A DNA stretch of 19,443 nucleotides from assembly GCA_017456685.1 (NCBI GenBank), contig JAFTIV010000091.1:1-19443 (forward strand), written 5' to 3'. Under the pieces are notes generated by a model that saw nothing but the letters and a program-made list of their open reading frames with translations, was not told the DNA's origin and searched no databases. Numbering within the stretch: position 1 is the first letter of the stretch; each line of letters begins with the position of its first letter. The DNA is from Clostridia bacterium (GTDB lineage Bacteria; Bacillota; Clostridia; Oscillospirales; CAG-272). The position numbers were made by a program, and so were the translations under genes. Below are positions 1-6,497 of this stretch, piece by piece.

Positions 1-36
1 GACAATCTCTGCATCGGTGTCGTCAAAATAAAATAA
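1..36 (+). CDS. 3' end of an upstream gene (partial)
   Basis: Frame 1 is open from the first base to a TAA at 34-36 and encodes only DNLCIGVVKIK. It is followed at once by the intergenic repeat block that also follows two other genes in the window, which supports this being a genuine gene end. The DN-hydrophobic pattern close to a C-terminus would fit the last motif of a PP2C phosphatase, and a signalling operon follows, but eleven residues cannot establish a family. Confidence 0.4.
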   Translation, partial: DNLCIGVVKIK

Positions 37-200
37 GAATGAAGAGTGAAGAGTGAAGAGAAAAGGTAGAAAACGCGCTTACGCACTGTTTTCGTTGATT
101 TATATTTGATGGAAGCCTATCCTATCTGTTCTCTCGAACGGGCTTACAATCCCCCCTGCTACGCTGTCCCCCCTTACTCTAAAGGGGGCGGTGAAATGAA
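37..200 (+). repeat. Composite intergenic repeat block, copy 1
   Basis: The order is: 7-bp units (GAATGAA, GAGTGAA, GAGTGAA) at about 40-60; a hairpin core GGTAGAAAACGCGCTTACGC at 65-84, in which GAAAAC pairs with GTTTTC; a CCTATCTGTTCTCT segment; and a CCCCCTT/AAAGGGGG hairpin near 169-188. Parts recur in the same order and orientation at 5029-5266 and 9900-10140. No ORF is supported here. Hairpins next to a stop codon may terminate transcription of the upstream gene (inference). Confidence 0.75.
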
Positions 201-214
201 ATTCGTCTAACTCA

Positions 215-316
215 ATCCAAAAAGTAGGCTTTTTGGATTTCACCGCGAAGCGATTTCATCTGCAAAGCAGATTTCAACCGTCGCAAGACGGATTTCATTG
301 CAGAGCTTTGCTCTGC
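215..316 (-). repeat. Micro-hairpin array A (ATTTCA spacers)
   Basis: Five perfect small hairpins stand in tandem: ATCCAAAAAG/CTTTTTGGAT (215-238), CGC-gaa-GCG (244-252), TCTGC-aaa-GCAGA (259-271), CCGTC-gcaa-GACGG (278-291) and GCAGAGC-ttt-GCTCTGC (300-316). They are separated by TTTCA or ATTTCA. The block is the reverse complement of arrays at 13351-13427 and 19358-19443. Loops are 3-5 nt and stems differ from one hairpin to the next. Confidence 0.85.
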
Positions 317-317
317 C

Positions 318-345
318 ATTCCGCATTTCGCACTTCGCATTTCGC
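318..345. repeat. 7-bp tandem array ATTTCGC
   Basis: Four exact-length heptamers: ATTCCGC, ATTTCGC, ACTTCGC, ATTTCGC. The same heptamer family occurs at 5240-5266, 6408-6456, 12011-12045, 12096-12116 and 13549-13576 in either orientation. Confidence 0.85.
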
Positions 346-366
346 CTTAAATTATAAGAGGTTTTT

Positions 367-1926
367 ATGGATTTTCACGGATATTCAGTAGAGCCCAAGT
401 TTATATCGGGCTCAGCTATAAAATGGGTAACTACGGGAAATGGAGAGTTCATTCTCGGTAAAAAGGGTGGCACCACCTACTTTATCAAGAGAAATATAAA
501 CACCCGTTACCCTAACAAAAAGGTACACTCTCCTGCAGTTTTTGCAAAATATCTCAAGACCGCACAGGAGCTTGAAAACAAGCAACAGAGGCTTCGCTCG
601 CTTATGTCGGGGCTTCGTTGGGACAAGGACCTTATCGTTGCCGAGAACGAGAATTTTTGGGACGATAGCAAGTTCACAACGATAACCGTATGCGTGCCCG
701 GAATTATGTCAAACGAGCAGGTCGAAAACGACCTTCCAAAAATCGCCTTTCCAAAGCTCTTGGCTCTTGCTAAGCGCTCAGCCGAGGTTATGGCGCTTCT
801 TCACTCAAAGGGCGTAATTCACGGTGACCTCAAGGAAAAGAACTTTGTTGTCGCTCCAAAGGGCGGAGAATACTACCCCTACCTTATCGACTTTGACTCA
901 GCATACCCCGCTGACGAGGTTCCACCATTTGATGAGATAGGCGGAACACCAGGCTACCAAAGCCCCGAAATTCTTGAATACTACGACAGCGAGGACGACT
1001 CGCTCTCAACAATAATCACCCCCGCAACCGACATTTTCACCCTTGCGCTCGTATGGCATAAGTGGTGGACGGGCGCATTCCCTAACACGGACAAGCCCGT
1101 TGAGGATGTTGCAAGTGCGATAACCGACGGCATTAAGGTAAAGCTTGATGCAAAGTTCGATGTAAAAATAGGCGACACCTGTGGCGCAACTGTCGTTTCG
1201 CTCATCAACTGGATGCTCGCCAAGGACCACACCAAGCGCCCAACGGGTGAGCAGGTTGTTAAGGTTCTAAGCGACCAGCTCGAGGTTCCTACCGAATTCC
1301 ATTGCGGTGGAGATACTCAGCCCTTTGATAGCGAGCTTTGGGACGCACACAAGTCCGCAGGTATGCTTTGCTCAGTTGACGAGCTTAAGAAAAAATATAA
1401 GTCCTTCAAGCGCTTCAATCAGGGAAGTGGCTCAACGGGTCTTAAATATAAGTCAGTCAGCCTAAGCGGAGCAGAGCGCATAATGTCAATTGACGAGCTC
1501 ATTGGCGAGGGCATTGTAGAGTCCAAGGAGGCATCTCTTGACGGTCCTTGGGACGACCACGGCATTGAATACATAAGCGCTAAGGATGTAATTGCAAAGG
1601 GCTATGTGGCTATAAAGCGCGTAGAGCTTGCATACAAAAAGCGCTACATTGTAACAACCCTTGGCGGTAGGCGCTTCGACTGTGGCAAGGATTTCCTTAT
1701 AACAAACGGGCTTGCTACCGAAAAGGTGCTTGAAATTCCATCGGAGACACCTTGGCCAGAGCACGGAACAGCCTATAACCCCGAGGCTATGGCGCTTCTC
1801 AATATTATAAAGATTGAGAGAATGGAAATAGGCGGGGAGAAGAAATATAAGCTCATTCGCGCTGACAGAGTAACCGAGGGAGTTCCCGTAAATAATATGA
1901 AGCTTATGAGGTTGATAACAAAATGA
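367..1926 (+). CDS. Ser/Thr protein kinase-like protein with duplicated C-terminal module
   Basis: 519 residues, probably a cytosolic Hanks-type protein kinase. Visible motifs: a degenerate Gly-rich loop and candidate ATP lysine around GEFILGKKGGTTYFIK (K41); the catalytic loop HGDLKEKNF (152-160, Asp154 and Asn159); DFD in place of DFG (175-177); GTPGYQSPE as the activation/APE segment (193-201); and the late RP pair (291-292). No transmembrane helix or PASTA repeat is seen, so it is not a PrkC-type receptor kinase. Residues about 391-450 and 458-515 are two diverged copies of one unit, each starting PWxxHGxxY, possibly a binding or sensor module. The start is set by AGAGG 6 nt before the ATG. 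The stop overlaps the phosphatase start by four bases (ATGA), implying translational coupling. The kinase fold is confident; the substrate is unknown. Confidence 0.88.
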   Translation: MDFHGYSVEPKFISGSAIKWVTTGNGEFILGKKGGTTYFIKRNINTRYPNKKVHSPAVFAKYLKTAQELENKQQRLRSLMSGLRWDKDLIVAENENFWDDSKFTTITVCVPGIMSNEQVENDLPKIAFPKLLALAKRSAEVMALLHSKGVIHGDLKEKNFVVAPKGGEYYPYLIDFDSAYPADEVPPFDEIGGTPGYQSPEILEYYDSEDDSLSTIITPATDIFTLALVWHKWWTGAFPNTDKPVEDVASAITDGIKVKLDAKFDVKIGDTCGATVVSLINWMLAKDHTKRPTGEQVVKVLSDQLEVPTEFHCGGDTQPFDSELWDAHKSAGMLCSVDELKKKYKSFKRFNQGSGSTGLKYKSVSLSGAERIMSIDELIGEGIVESKEASLDGPWDDHGIEYISAKDVIAKGYVAIKRVELAYKKRYIVTTLGGRRFDCGKDFLITNGLATEKVLEIPSETPWPEHGTAYNPEAMALLNIIKIERMEIGGEKKYKLIRADRVTEGVPVNNMKLMRLITK

Positions 1927-3995
1927 ACGAATTAGCCTTTAAATTTTACTCAATAATCAAAAACGAGGATGTTCCCCCATACTTGGGCGAGGATTTTCTC
2001 GTTTGCGCTGACGGCTTGGGTGGCTCGGGCTCAGTCGTTCACGAAATAGACAGAAAAAAGCACCCCGAGCTAAAGGACGAGCTTTTTGAGAGCGCCTTTG
2101 GCGATATCGGCAGAGAGGAGCTTGCGTTCTGCGCTGACTATATCGACTCTCTCCTTAGCGAAATGGCAGACGAGAAGAGCGACACGAGCGCAATGTGGGG
2201 CTCTCGCATCGCGACTGTTAGATTTGTCTATGTCCTCACAAAAAAGCCAGAGGGAATGGCAGATATTTCAAGCGAGGAGCAAAGACGCGAAATCTCAAAA
2301 TTCGTACACAAGGGTCTTGTTAAGGTAAAAAAGGACTTTGATTTAGATGTTGGTAAGGTGTCGGGAATGCTCCCACTTCCAACAACAATGTGCGCAATGA
2401 GATACGAGGACAAGGGCGACTATGTCCTTGCCGAGAGCATTTGGGCGGGCGACTCTCGCTGTTATATCATCACACCCGAGGGGCTTCGCTGTGCCTCAAT
2501 TGACGACGAGGCATCAAATGGCGGTATTACAAACCTCTTTAATGCGCTTGACGATACAGTAACCACGCTCAACTACAGAAAATTCGAAATTAAGAAGCCC
2601 TGTGTGCTTCTTACCGCAAGTGACGGAATATTTGACACCTTCAAGCCAAATGTGACCTTCTCCTTTGACCCCGAGAACCTCGGTGTAGAGAAGGAAATTC
2701 TTTCTCACATAATGAAGGCGTCCTCACCAAGCGAGGCGGGCACTCTGCTTCACGATTGCTATAATAAGGACCACAGGGGCGACGATTCGACCCTTTGCTT
2801 CGTGCCAATCGGCTTTAAGGACTTTGAGGATGTAAAGGCTACACTAAAGCCACGCGCAGACAAAATCTGCCAGCTTTATAAGGACTATCAGGACAAGTCC
2901 TCACAGCTTTTCTCACTTTCAATTAACGAGGATGATATTGCATCCTATGTGCTTCAAAGAACTCGCGACAAGCTTCCAAAAATCGCTTCTCTTATCGCAG
3001 AGGCATACTCGACAGGCTCAGCCGACCCTGTGATTACAGACGAGCTTCTTGCGCTAATCGAGGAAAGAAAAGCATCTATCGCCTCATCACTCCGTACAAA
3101 GCGCTCGGGCGCGCTTATTGCAAGCATTGACGCATTTGGCGCTAAGCTTCTTGAAAATCCACGCCTTGCTATCATTTCTAAGAAATCGGCAGGGGAGTGT
3201 GTGTTTAATTCAAGCGCAAGCCTCAAAATCATAGGCGACCTTTCCTCAAGAGCACACGACCTTCTCAAGAAGATGGAAACTCTCGAGGCAAGAAGGGAAG
3301 CATACGAGGCTCAGCTCCCAGAGCTAAAGAGGGTAGGCGATGAGCTTAAGCTTAGCTGTCGCACTCTTGCAGACGAGCTTCTTGAGCTCGACACAGACAC
3401 CTCAAAATGGCTTAAGAAAAAGGAGCTATTTAATCTTCTTTTGTTCGCGCTTCGCGGAATTTGCGACGACGAGCTAAGGGCTATTCCTAAGATTAAGGGA
3501 ATTAGCGACACATACAGCGCCCTTATCGCAGGCTCAAACGAGATTATAAAGGACACCTTGAACCTCAAGGGCAAGCTTGAGTATGCTGAAACTCAGGTGG
3601 CTCTTGCTAAGCGCTCATATAAGCACGCGCTTGATACGCTTCTTGCGTTCCTTAAGGCATCACGCGCACATATTGAGGCAAATATCACCCCCGAGGCAAT
3701 TCGCGCCTATAGCCTAACCACCGAGGTTAGCGAGGCTGAGGTTAGAGGTCTTTTAGCAAGCGAGCTTCCAAGCGTGCTTTCCTCAGCGGAGAACACCGAA
3801 AGGGTTGCTCAAATCATTAAAAAGGCGCTACAGGGTGCGCTTAATTCGACATCTGTGATAGAATCTCAATACAACTCCGCAAGGCTCGCGCGCTTTAAGG
3901 ACTACTATAGGTCAATGACCTCTCCAAGAGAGGAAATTGAGGCGCTTGATGCCCAAATCAAGGCAGTAATAGCAGAATATGCTTTAAAGGACTAA
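1923..3995 (+). CDS. PP2C-family Ser/Thr phosphatase with long helical C-terminal half
   Basis: 690 residues. The first ~300 form a PP2C/PPM metal-dependent phosphatase domain: ADGLGGSG (29-36, metal Asp30), GDSRCYII (176-183), LTASDGIFD (230-238, Asp234) and GDDSTLC (286-292). These match the usual VADGMGGH, GDSRxY, SDGLxD and DN/DD motifs in order. Residues ~300-690 are rich in Leu, Glu, Lys and Ala without membrane segments and read as extended helices or coiled coil, with a Glu/Leu-rich stretch around 470-510. PP2C enzymes reverse Ser/Thr phosphorylation, so this protein probably opposes the kinase encoded four overlapping bases upstream (inference from context). The start codon lies inside the kinase stop, with GAGG about 11 nt upstream. 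The tail makes the protein far longer than the ~240-residue stand-alone PP2C. Confidence 0.87.
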   Translation: MNELAFKFYSIIKNEDVPPYLGEDFLVCADGLGGSGSVVHEIDRKKHPELKDELFESAFGDIGREELAFCADYIDSLLSEMADEKSDTSAMWGSRIATVRFVYVLTKKPEGMADISSEEQRREISKFVHKGLVKVKKDFDLDVGKVSGMLPLPTTMCAMRYEDKGDYVLAESIWAGDSRCYIITPEGLRCASIDDEASNGGITNLFNALDDTVTTLNYRKFEIKKPCVLLTASDGIFDTFKPNVTFSFDPENLGVEKEILSHIMKASSPSEAGTLLHDCYNKDHRGDDSTLCFVPIGFKDFEDVKATLKPRADKICQLYKDYQDKSSQLFSLSINEDDIASYVLQRTRDKLPKIASLIAEAYSTGSADPVITDELLALIEERKASIASSLRTKRSGALIASIDAFGAKLLENPRLAIISKKSAGECVFNSSASLKIIGDLSSRAHDLLKKMETLEARREAYEAQLPELKRVGDELKLSCRTLADELLELDTDTSKWLKKKELFNLLLFALRGICDDELRAIPKIKGISDTYSALIAGSNEIIKDTLNLKGKLEYAETQVALAKRSYKHALDTLLAFLKASRAHIEANITPEAIRAYSLTTEVSEAEVRGLLASELPSVLSSAENTERVAQIIKKALQGALNSTSVIESQYNSARLARFKDYYRSMTSPREEIEALDAQIKAVIAEYALKD

Positions 3996-3997
3996 AA

Positions 3998-4975
3998 ATG
4001 GGACTTCTTGATAGAATAGGTAAAATAGTTTTTGGAGAAGGCGGTGCTTCGGCACCGTCCTCTCCTTCATATTCCGCACCCCCTCCCTCGTATGGCGGTG
4101 GAGTGCAATACTCCCTCTCGTTTCCGTCGGGTAGCACAATTGTTTTAAGCCTCACAGAGTCGGGCTATCGTCAGCTTGAAGCTCGCGGTAAGCGCTCGTT
4201 TTTAAAGCGCTGTCCCAAGGACAAGCTTATCTCTATGATAGATACCGCTATCAACTATAAGTCGCTCGAGGAAATCGCAGAGAGGTATTCAATTTGTGAT
4301 AGCGCGGACTTTTCCGACCTTCACCTTGATGCAATTAAAACCGCACTTCGCTCAACGGTTGATGTGCTTTACGATTACCCGCGCCTAAGGAGCAAGACCT
4401 GCTATATCGGCTCGGCTCAGGGTTACCGCAGAAAGCTTGAGAGCCTACGCTGTGGCTCGGTTGCAACCCTTAAGGACCTTGGAATTGAGTATATTTGCTC
4501 GCCCTCGCAGGTAAAACAGCTTGGTGCGCTAATGGTCGAGCTTGCCGACTCATACCTTGTCGATAATAGCTCATTTATCGCGCTCGCAATAGATGCCTTT
4601 GGGCTCTTTGACGCGCTTGTGCTTGATGCCGACGACTATAAGGGGTACAAATATCGCCAAACGCTTGACGGCTTAAAATATGGTGAAAGCTCGGGCTTCC
4701 ACCCCAAGGGCTGTGACTCCCCCGAGAGTGCCGTTTATCACGAGCTCGGTCACCTTCTTGACTACCTTTGTCACCTAAATTCAAGCGGAATGGAGCGCCT
4801 TTATTGCTCCTACACAAGGCGCGATATAGAGAGAGAACTTTCTCAATATGGAGCTACAAGCGCCTACGAATTCTTTGCCGAAGCCTTTGCCGAGGCAAGG
4901 TGTAACCCCTATCCGCGCGACATCGCAAATAGAGCAATGCTTCTCCTGAAAGACGGGTATGCAAGGGTTAGATGA
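3998..4975 (+). CDS. HExxH zincin-type putative metallopeptidase
   Basis: 325 residues, starting 2 nt after the phosphatase stop with AAAGGA as ribosome site. The key motif is YHELGHLLDYL (247-257), a zincin HExxH with His248, Glu249 and His252. It is followed about 40 residues later by EFFAEAFAEA (291-300), whose Glu295 is a plausible third zinc ligand. This HELGH...EFFAE pairing resembles zincins found in phage and toxin-related proteins (family knowledge; no precise family assigned). Residues 15-35 are a Gly/Ser/Pro-rich linker, so the ~12 N-terminal residues (MGLLDRIGKIVF) could be a separate docking helix. No signal peptide is evident. It is the last gene of the kinase-phosphatase operon and may be the effector controlled by phosphorylation; that role is inference only. 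Confidence 0.8.
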   Translation: MGLLDRIGKIVFGEGGASAPSSPSYSAPPPSYGGGVQYSLSFPSGSTIVLSLTESGYRQLEARGKRSFLKRCPKDKLISMIDTAINYKSLEEIAERYSICDSADFSDLHLDAIKTALRSTVDVLYDYPRLRSKTCYIGSAQGYRRKLESLRCGSVATLKDLGIEYICSPSQVKQLGALMVELADSYLVDNSSFIALAIDAFGLFDALVLDADDYKGYKYRQTLDGLKYGESSGFHPKGCDSPESAVYHELGHLLDYLCHLNSSGMERLYCSYTRRDIERELSQYGATSAYEFFAEAFAEARCNPYPRDIANRAMLLLKDGYARVR

Positions 4976-4984
4976 CGAGCAAGT

Positions 4985-5018
4985 GCGCATACGAGCGAAG
5001 CGAGTATGCGCGTTTTCT
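4985..5018 (+). terminator. Terminator of the kinase-PP2C-zincin operon
   Basis: Eight-base-pair outer stem GCGCATAC/GTATGCGC with an interior GAGCGAAGCGA segment, followed by GTTTTCTT. It begins 9 nt after the zincin stop codon. The same near-palindrome reappears at about 5215-5240 and 10105-10130 as part of the composite repeat. Confidence 0.65.
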
Positions 5019-5028
5019 TGCCACTTGG

Positions 5029-5266
5029 GAGAGAAGAATGAAGAGTGAAAAATGAAGAATGAAGAGAAAAGGTAGAAAACGCGCTTACGCACTGTTTTCG
5101 TTATTTTCGCCCGCGGGGGCGTCCCCGCCATTGAAGAACCTAACCTAACTGTTCTTTCGAGCAGGCTACTCCGTAGCTCGTGAAAATCAAATAGTATTTT
5201 CACGGTTAGAACCTTGATACTCGCTTAGCTCGTATGCGCATTTCGCATTCCGCATTTCGCACTTAA
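5029..5266 (+). repeat. Composite intergenic repeat block, copy 2
   Basis: 7-bp units GAGAGAA, GAATGAA, GAGTGAA, AAATGAA, GAATGAA (5029-5063); the GGTAGAAAACGCGCTTACGC hairpin core; GCGGGG/CCCCGC hairpin near 5112-5127; an AAGAACCTAACCTA segment; CGTGAAAAT/ATTTTCACG hairpin near 5179-5203; GGTTAGAACCTTGATACTCG; and a closing 7-bp array of ATTTCGC type (5240-5266). This order matches 9900-10140. No gene is seen between 4976 and 5318. Confidence 0.8.
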
Positions 5267-5318
5267 CATATTTGCTTGCCACTTAAAATGTTAAAAAAAT
5301 AAAAATTTTAAAAATCTC

Positions 5319-5347
5319 TTGACACAGTCACTTTTTTATGATATATT
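5319..5347 (+). promoter_or_regulatory. Sigma-A promoter of the RNA/tRNA-Ser unit
   Basis: A perfect -35 TTGACA (5319-5324), a 17-base spacer and -10 TATATT (5342-5347), one mismatch from consensus. A start is expected near 5353, which coincides with the 5' strand of the closing stem predicted for the downstream RNA. Confidence 0.85.
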
Positions 5348-5349
5348 AA

Positions 5350-5510
5350 GTAGGCAAATAAATGTTTGCACTAAAAGATTTCCAAATATCGGGGTAGAGC
5401 GACAAGTCGCTTATCTCAACGAGCCTTTTGTGAGCAAGCTCCCATCGGCTTTCGTTGGATATACGCAGCGGTTTTAAAGCGGAGCTTTAAATACCATTCT
5501 CTTTGCCTGC
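5350..5510 (+). ncRNA. Structured RNA of unknown family, tandem copy 1
   Basis: Follows the promoter directly. The 5' end GTAGGCAAA (5350-5358) pairs with TTTGCCTGC (5502-5510), and AATG (5361-5364) with CATT (5495-5498), closing a rod of about 160 nt. Inside are a 5' hairpin AGCGAC/GTCGCT (5398-5411), a long apical stem TATC-CAACGA-GCC pairing with GGC-TCGTTG-GATA (5412-5461), and a 3' hairpin TTTAAAGC/GCTTTAAA (5473-5491). Closing stem, central open region with small side hairpins and apical stem recall 6S RNA, but I do not recognise diagnostic 6S sequence. T-box and known riboswitch signatures were not found. Confidence 0.6.
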
Positions 5511-5530
5511 ATATATGAATGCTACAAATA

Positions 5531-5668
5531 AAAAGATTTCCAAGTATCGGGGTAAAGCGACAAGTCGCTTATCTCAACGAGCCTCTTGTGAGCAAGCTCC
5601 CATCGGCTTTCGTTGGATATACGCAGCGGTTTTAAAGCAGAGCTTTAAATACCATTCTCTTTGCCTGC
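5531..5668 (+). ncRNA. Structured RNA of unknown family, tandem copy 2
   Basis: Direct repeat of 5373-5510 at a period of 158 bases; 134 of 138 positions match. The four changes, all transitions, map to positions unpaired in the model for copy 1: before the 5' hairpin (two), in the apical loop, and in the GGA loop of the 3' hairpin. All stems are therefore preserved. No separate promoter is seen between the copies, so it is probably co-transcribed with copy 1 and tRNA-Ser. Confidence 0.6.
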
Positions 5669-5701
5669 TTATTTATTTGGAAATCCAAATAAATAAGCAG
5701 G
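5664..5701 (+). other. Perfect 17-bp hairpin overlapping the tRNA-Ser 5' end
   Basis: CCTGCTTATTTATTTGG (5664-5680), loop AAAT, then its exact complement (5685-5701). The last five bases, GCAGG, are the first five of the tRNA acceptor stem. In the precursor RNA this hairpin and the acceptor stem are mutually exclusive. There is no following U-run, so it is not an intrinsic terminator. Confidence 0.75.
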
Positions 5702-5784
5702 GGTATCGAAGCGGTCACAACGAGGCGGTCTTGAAAACCGTTTGGCCAAAAGCCACGTGGGTTCGAATCCCACCCCCTGCGCCA
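5697..5784 (+). tRNA. tRNA-Ser (anticodon UGA)
   Basis: Acceptor stem GCAGGGG (5697-5703) pairs with CCCCTGC (5774-5780); G is the discriminator and CCA is encoded (5782-5784). The anticodon stem GCGGT/ACCGT carries loop CTTGAAA, giving UGA. The long variable arm has a TTGGC/GCCAC stem, typical of class II serine tRNAs. The T-arm is GTGGG-TTCGAAT-CCCAC. The tRNA reads UCN serine codons. Confidence 0.96.
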
Positions 5785-5822
5785 AAAACAAAAAGGACAC
5801 ATTCCGTGTCCTTTTTGTTTTT
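5784..5822 (+). terminator. Intrinsic terminator of the tRNA-Ser unit
   Basis: AAAAACAAAAAGGACAC (5784-5800), loop ATTCC, then a perfect 17-base complement ending in a T-rich run (5806-5822). The stem begins at the last base of the tRNA CCA. Confidence 0.92.
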
Positions 5823-6131
5823 CTTGGCTTGGGGGTGCTCTCGAACCTCATCTTTGTAAATGCACCGCATTTGCAAATTGGGTGCGGACACGAGCGTCAG
5901 GGCGGTGGGAGCTCGCTCACATAAGCCGAGCGAAGTGCATTGCTAAAAGCAATGCATCCCACAAAATTTACATAGTAAAACGGGTGGGATTCGAAGGGGA
6001 AAGCGTTAAGAAAATCATTCGGGGAATGATTTTTAGCTGGAAGACCGCAGAATTTTGCAAGGCATTTTTTTGCTTTTTTCTCTTTTGTCCTTGCAAAATT
6101 CAAGACCTAATCCCACCCCCTGCGCCAAAAA
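5823..6131. other. Island between two copies of the tRNA-Ser 3' end, with nested hairpins
   Basis: A 23-base segment comprising part of the T-arm, the acceptor 3' strand, CCA and five A's (5766-5788) is repeated exactly at 6109-6131. In addition GGGTGGGATTCGAA at 5982-5995 is the reverse complement of tRNA T-arm sequence and pairs with AATCCCACCC at 6109-6118. That stem encloses hairpins AAAATCATTC/GAATGATTTT (6011-6033) and AATTTTGCAAGG/CCTTGCAAAATT (6051-6100). A further hairpin TGCATTGC/GCAATGCA sits near 5937-5957. No convincing ORF. It resembles the footprint of an element inserted at a tRNA 3' end, or a miniature repeat. Confidence 0.65.
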
Positions 6132-6164
6132 TCGGTAAGTTTCGAAAGAGGCTTGTCGATTTTT
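6127..6164 (+). terminator. Terminator-like hairpin after the tRNA 3'-end duplicate
   Basis: AAAAATCG (6127-6134) pairs with CGATTTTT (6157-6164). Like the real tRNA terminator, the stem starts on the duplicated CCA. The stem is only 8 bp and the loop is long, so function is uncertain. Confidence 0.4.
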
Positions 6165-6289
6165 ACTTCTTCACTCTTATTTTTTCACTTTTCACTTTTC
6201 TCTCAAATCTTGCGACAGGGCGCCGTCGGGCGCGAATCCATTCACTATGTCAAAAGAACACAAGCAAGCTTCATTTTTTAAAATAGTAA

Positions 6290-6318
6290 TTGAAAATCCT
6301 TAAAATATATGCTAAAAT
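6290..6318 (+). promoter_or_regulatory. Putative promoter of the FGGY kinase gene
   Basis: TTGAAA (6290-6295), 17 bases, TAAAAT (6313-6318). The leader to the start codon at 6498 is about 170 nt and contains the 7-bp array described next. Confidence 0.55.
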
Positions 6319-6407
6319 ATAATAGCAGAATATTTCATACCTTGCATTAACAAAAAGTGATTAACTCGAAATGTCTATGTGTAAGCTATATTTATTTATC
6401 ATTTCTC

Positions 6408-6456
6408 ATTCCGCATTTCGCATTTCGCACTTCGCACTTCACACTTCGCATTTCGC
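6408..6456. repeat. 7-bp tandem array ATTTCGC, seven units
   Basis: ATTCCGC, ATTTCGC, ATTTCGC, ACTTCGC, ACTTCAC, ACTTCGC, ATTTCGC in perfect register, within the leader of the FGGY kinase. A preceding piece, AAATGTCTATGTGTAAGC near 6369-6386, recurs near 13517-13534 before another such array. Confidence 0.9.
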
Positions 6457-6497
6457 ACTTGTTTATTATTTCTCATTATTTATTAAGGAGCTTTATT

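Noticed and set aside
215..316. CRISPR array
   Set aside because: The regular units are 13-19 bases with 6-7-base constant spacers, the reverse of CRISPR, and no cas genes are present.
367..1926. PASTA-type receptor kinase (PrkC/Stk1)
   Set aside because: No transmembrane helix or PASTA repeats; the C-terminal repeats are different.
5350..5701. T-box or other known riboswitch controlling the tRNA-Ser unit
   Set aside because: No T-box sequence or specifier-loop features and no other riboswitch core were recognised; the downstream gene is a tRNA, not a protein gene.
5503..6286. ORFs of 118 and 134 residues in the tRNA-Ser region
   Set aside because: They overlap the tandem RNA, the tRNA, its terminator and the hairpin island and have no protein-like composition.
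6290..6323. TATAAT at 6318-6323 as -10 box for the FGGY kinase
   Set aside because: Its spacing to TTGAAA is 22 bases; TAAAAT at 6313-6318 gives 17.
6357..6497. 47-residue extension of the FGGY kinase
   Set aside because: It is encoded by the 7-bp array; AAGGAG and the conserved ILGIELGST start favour 6498.
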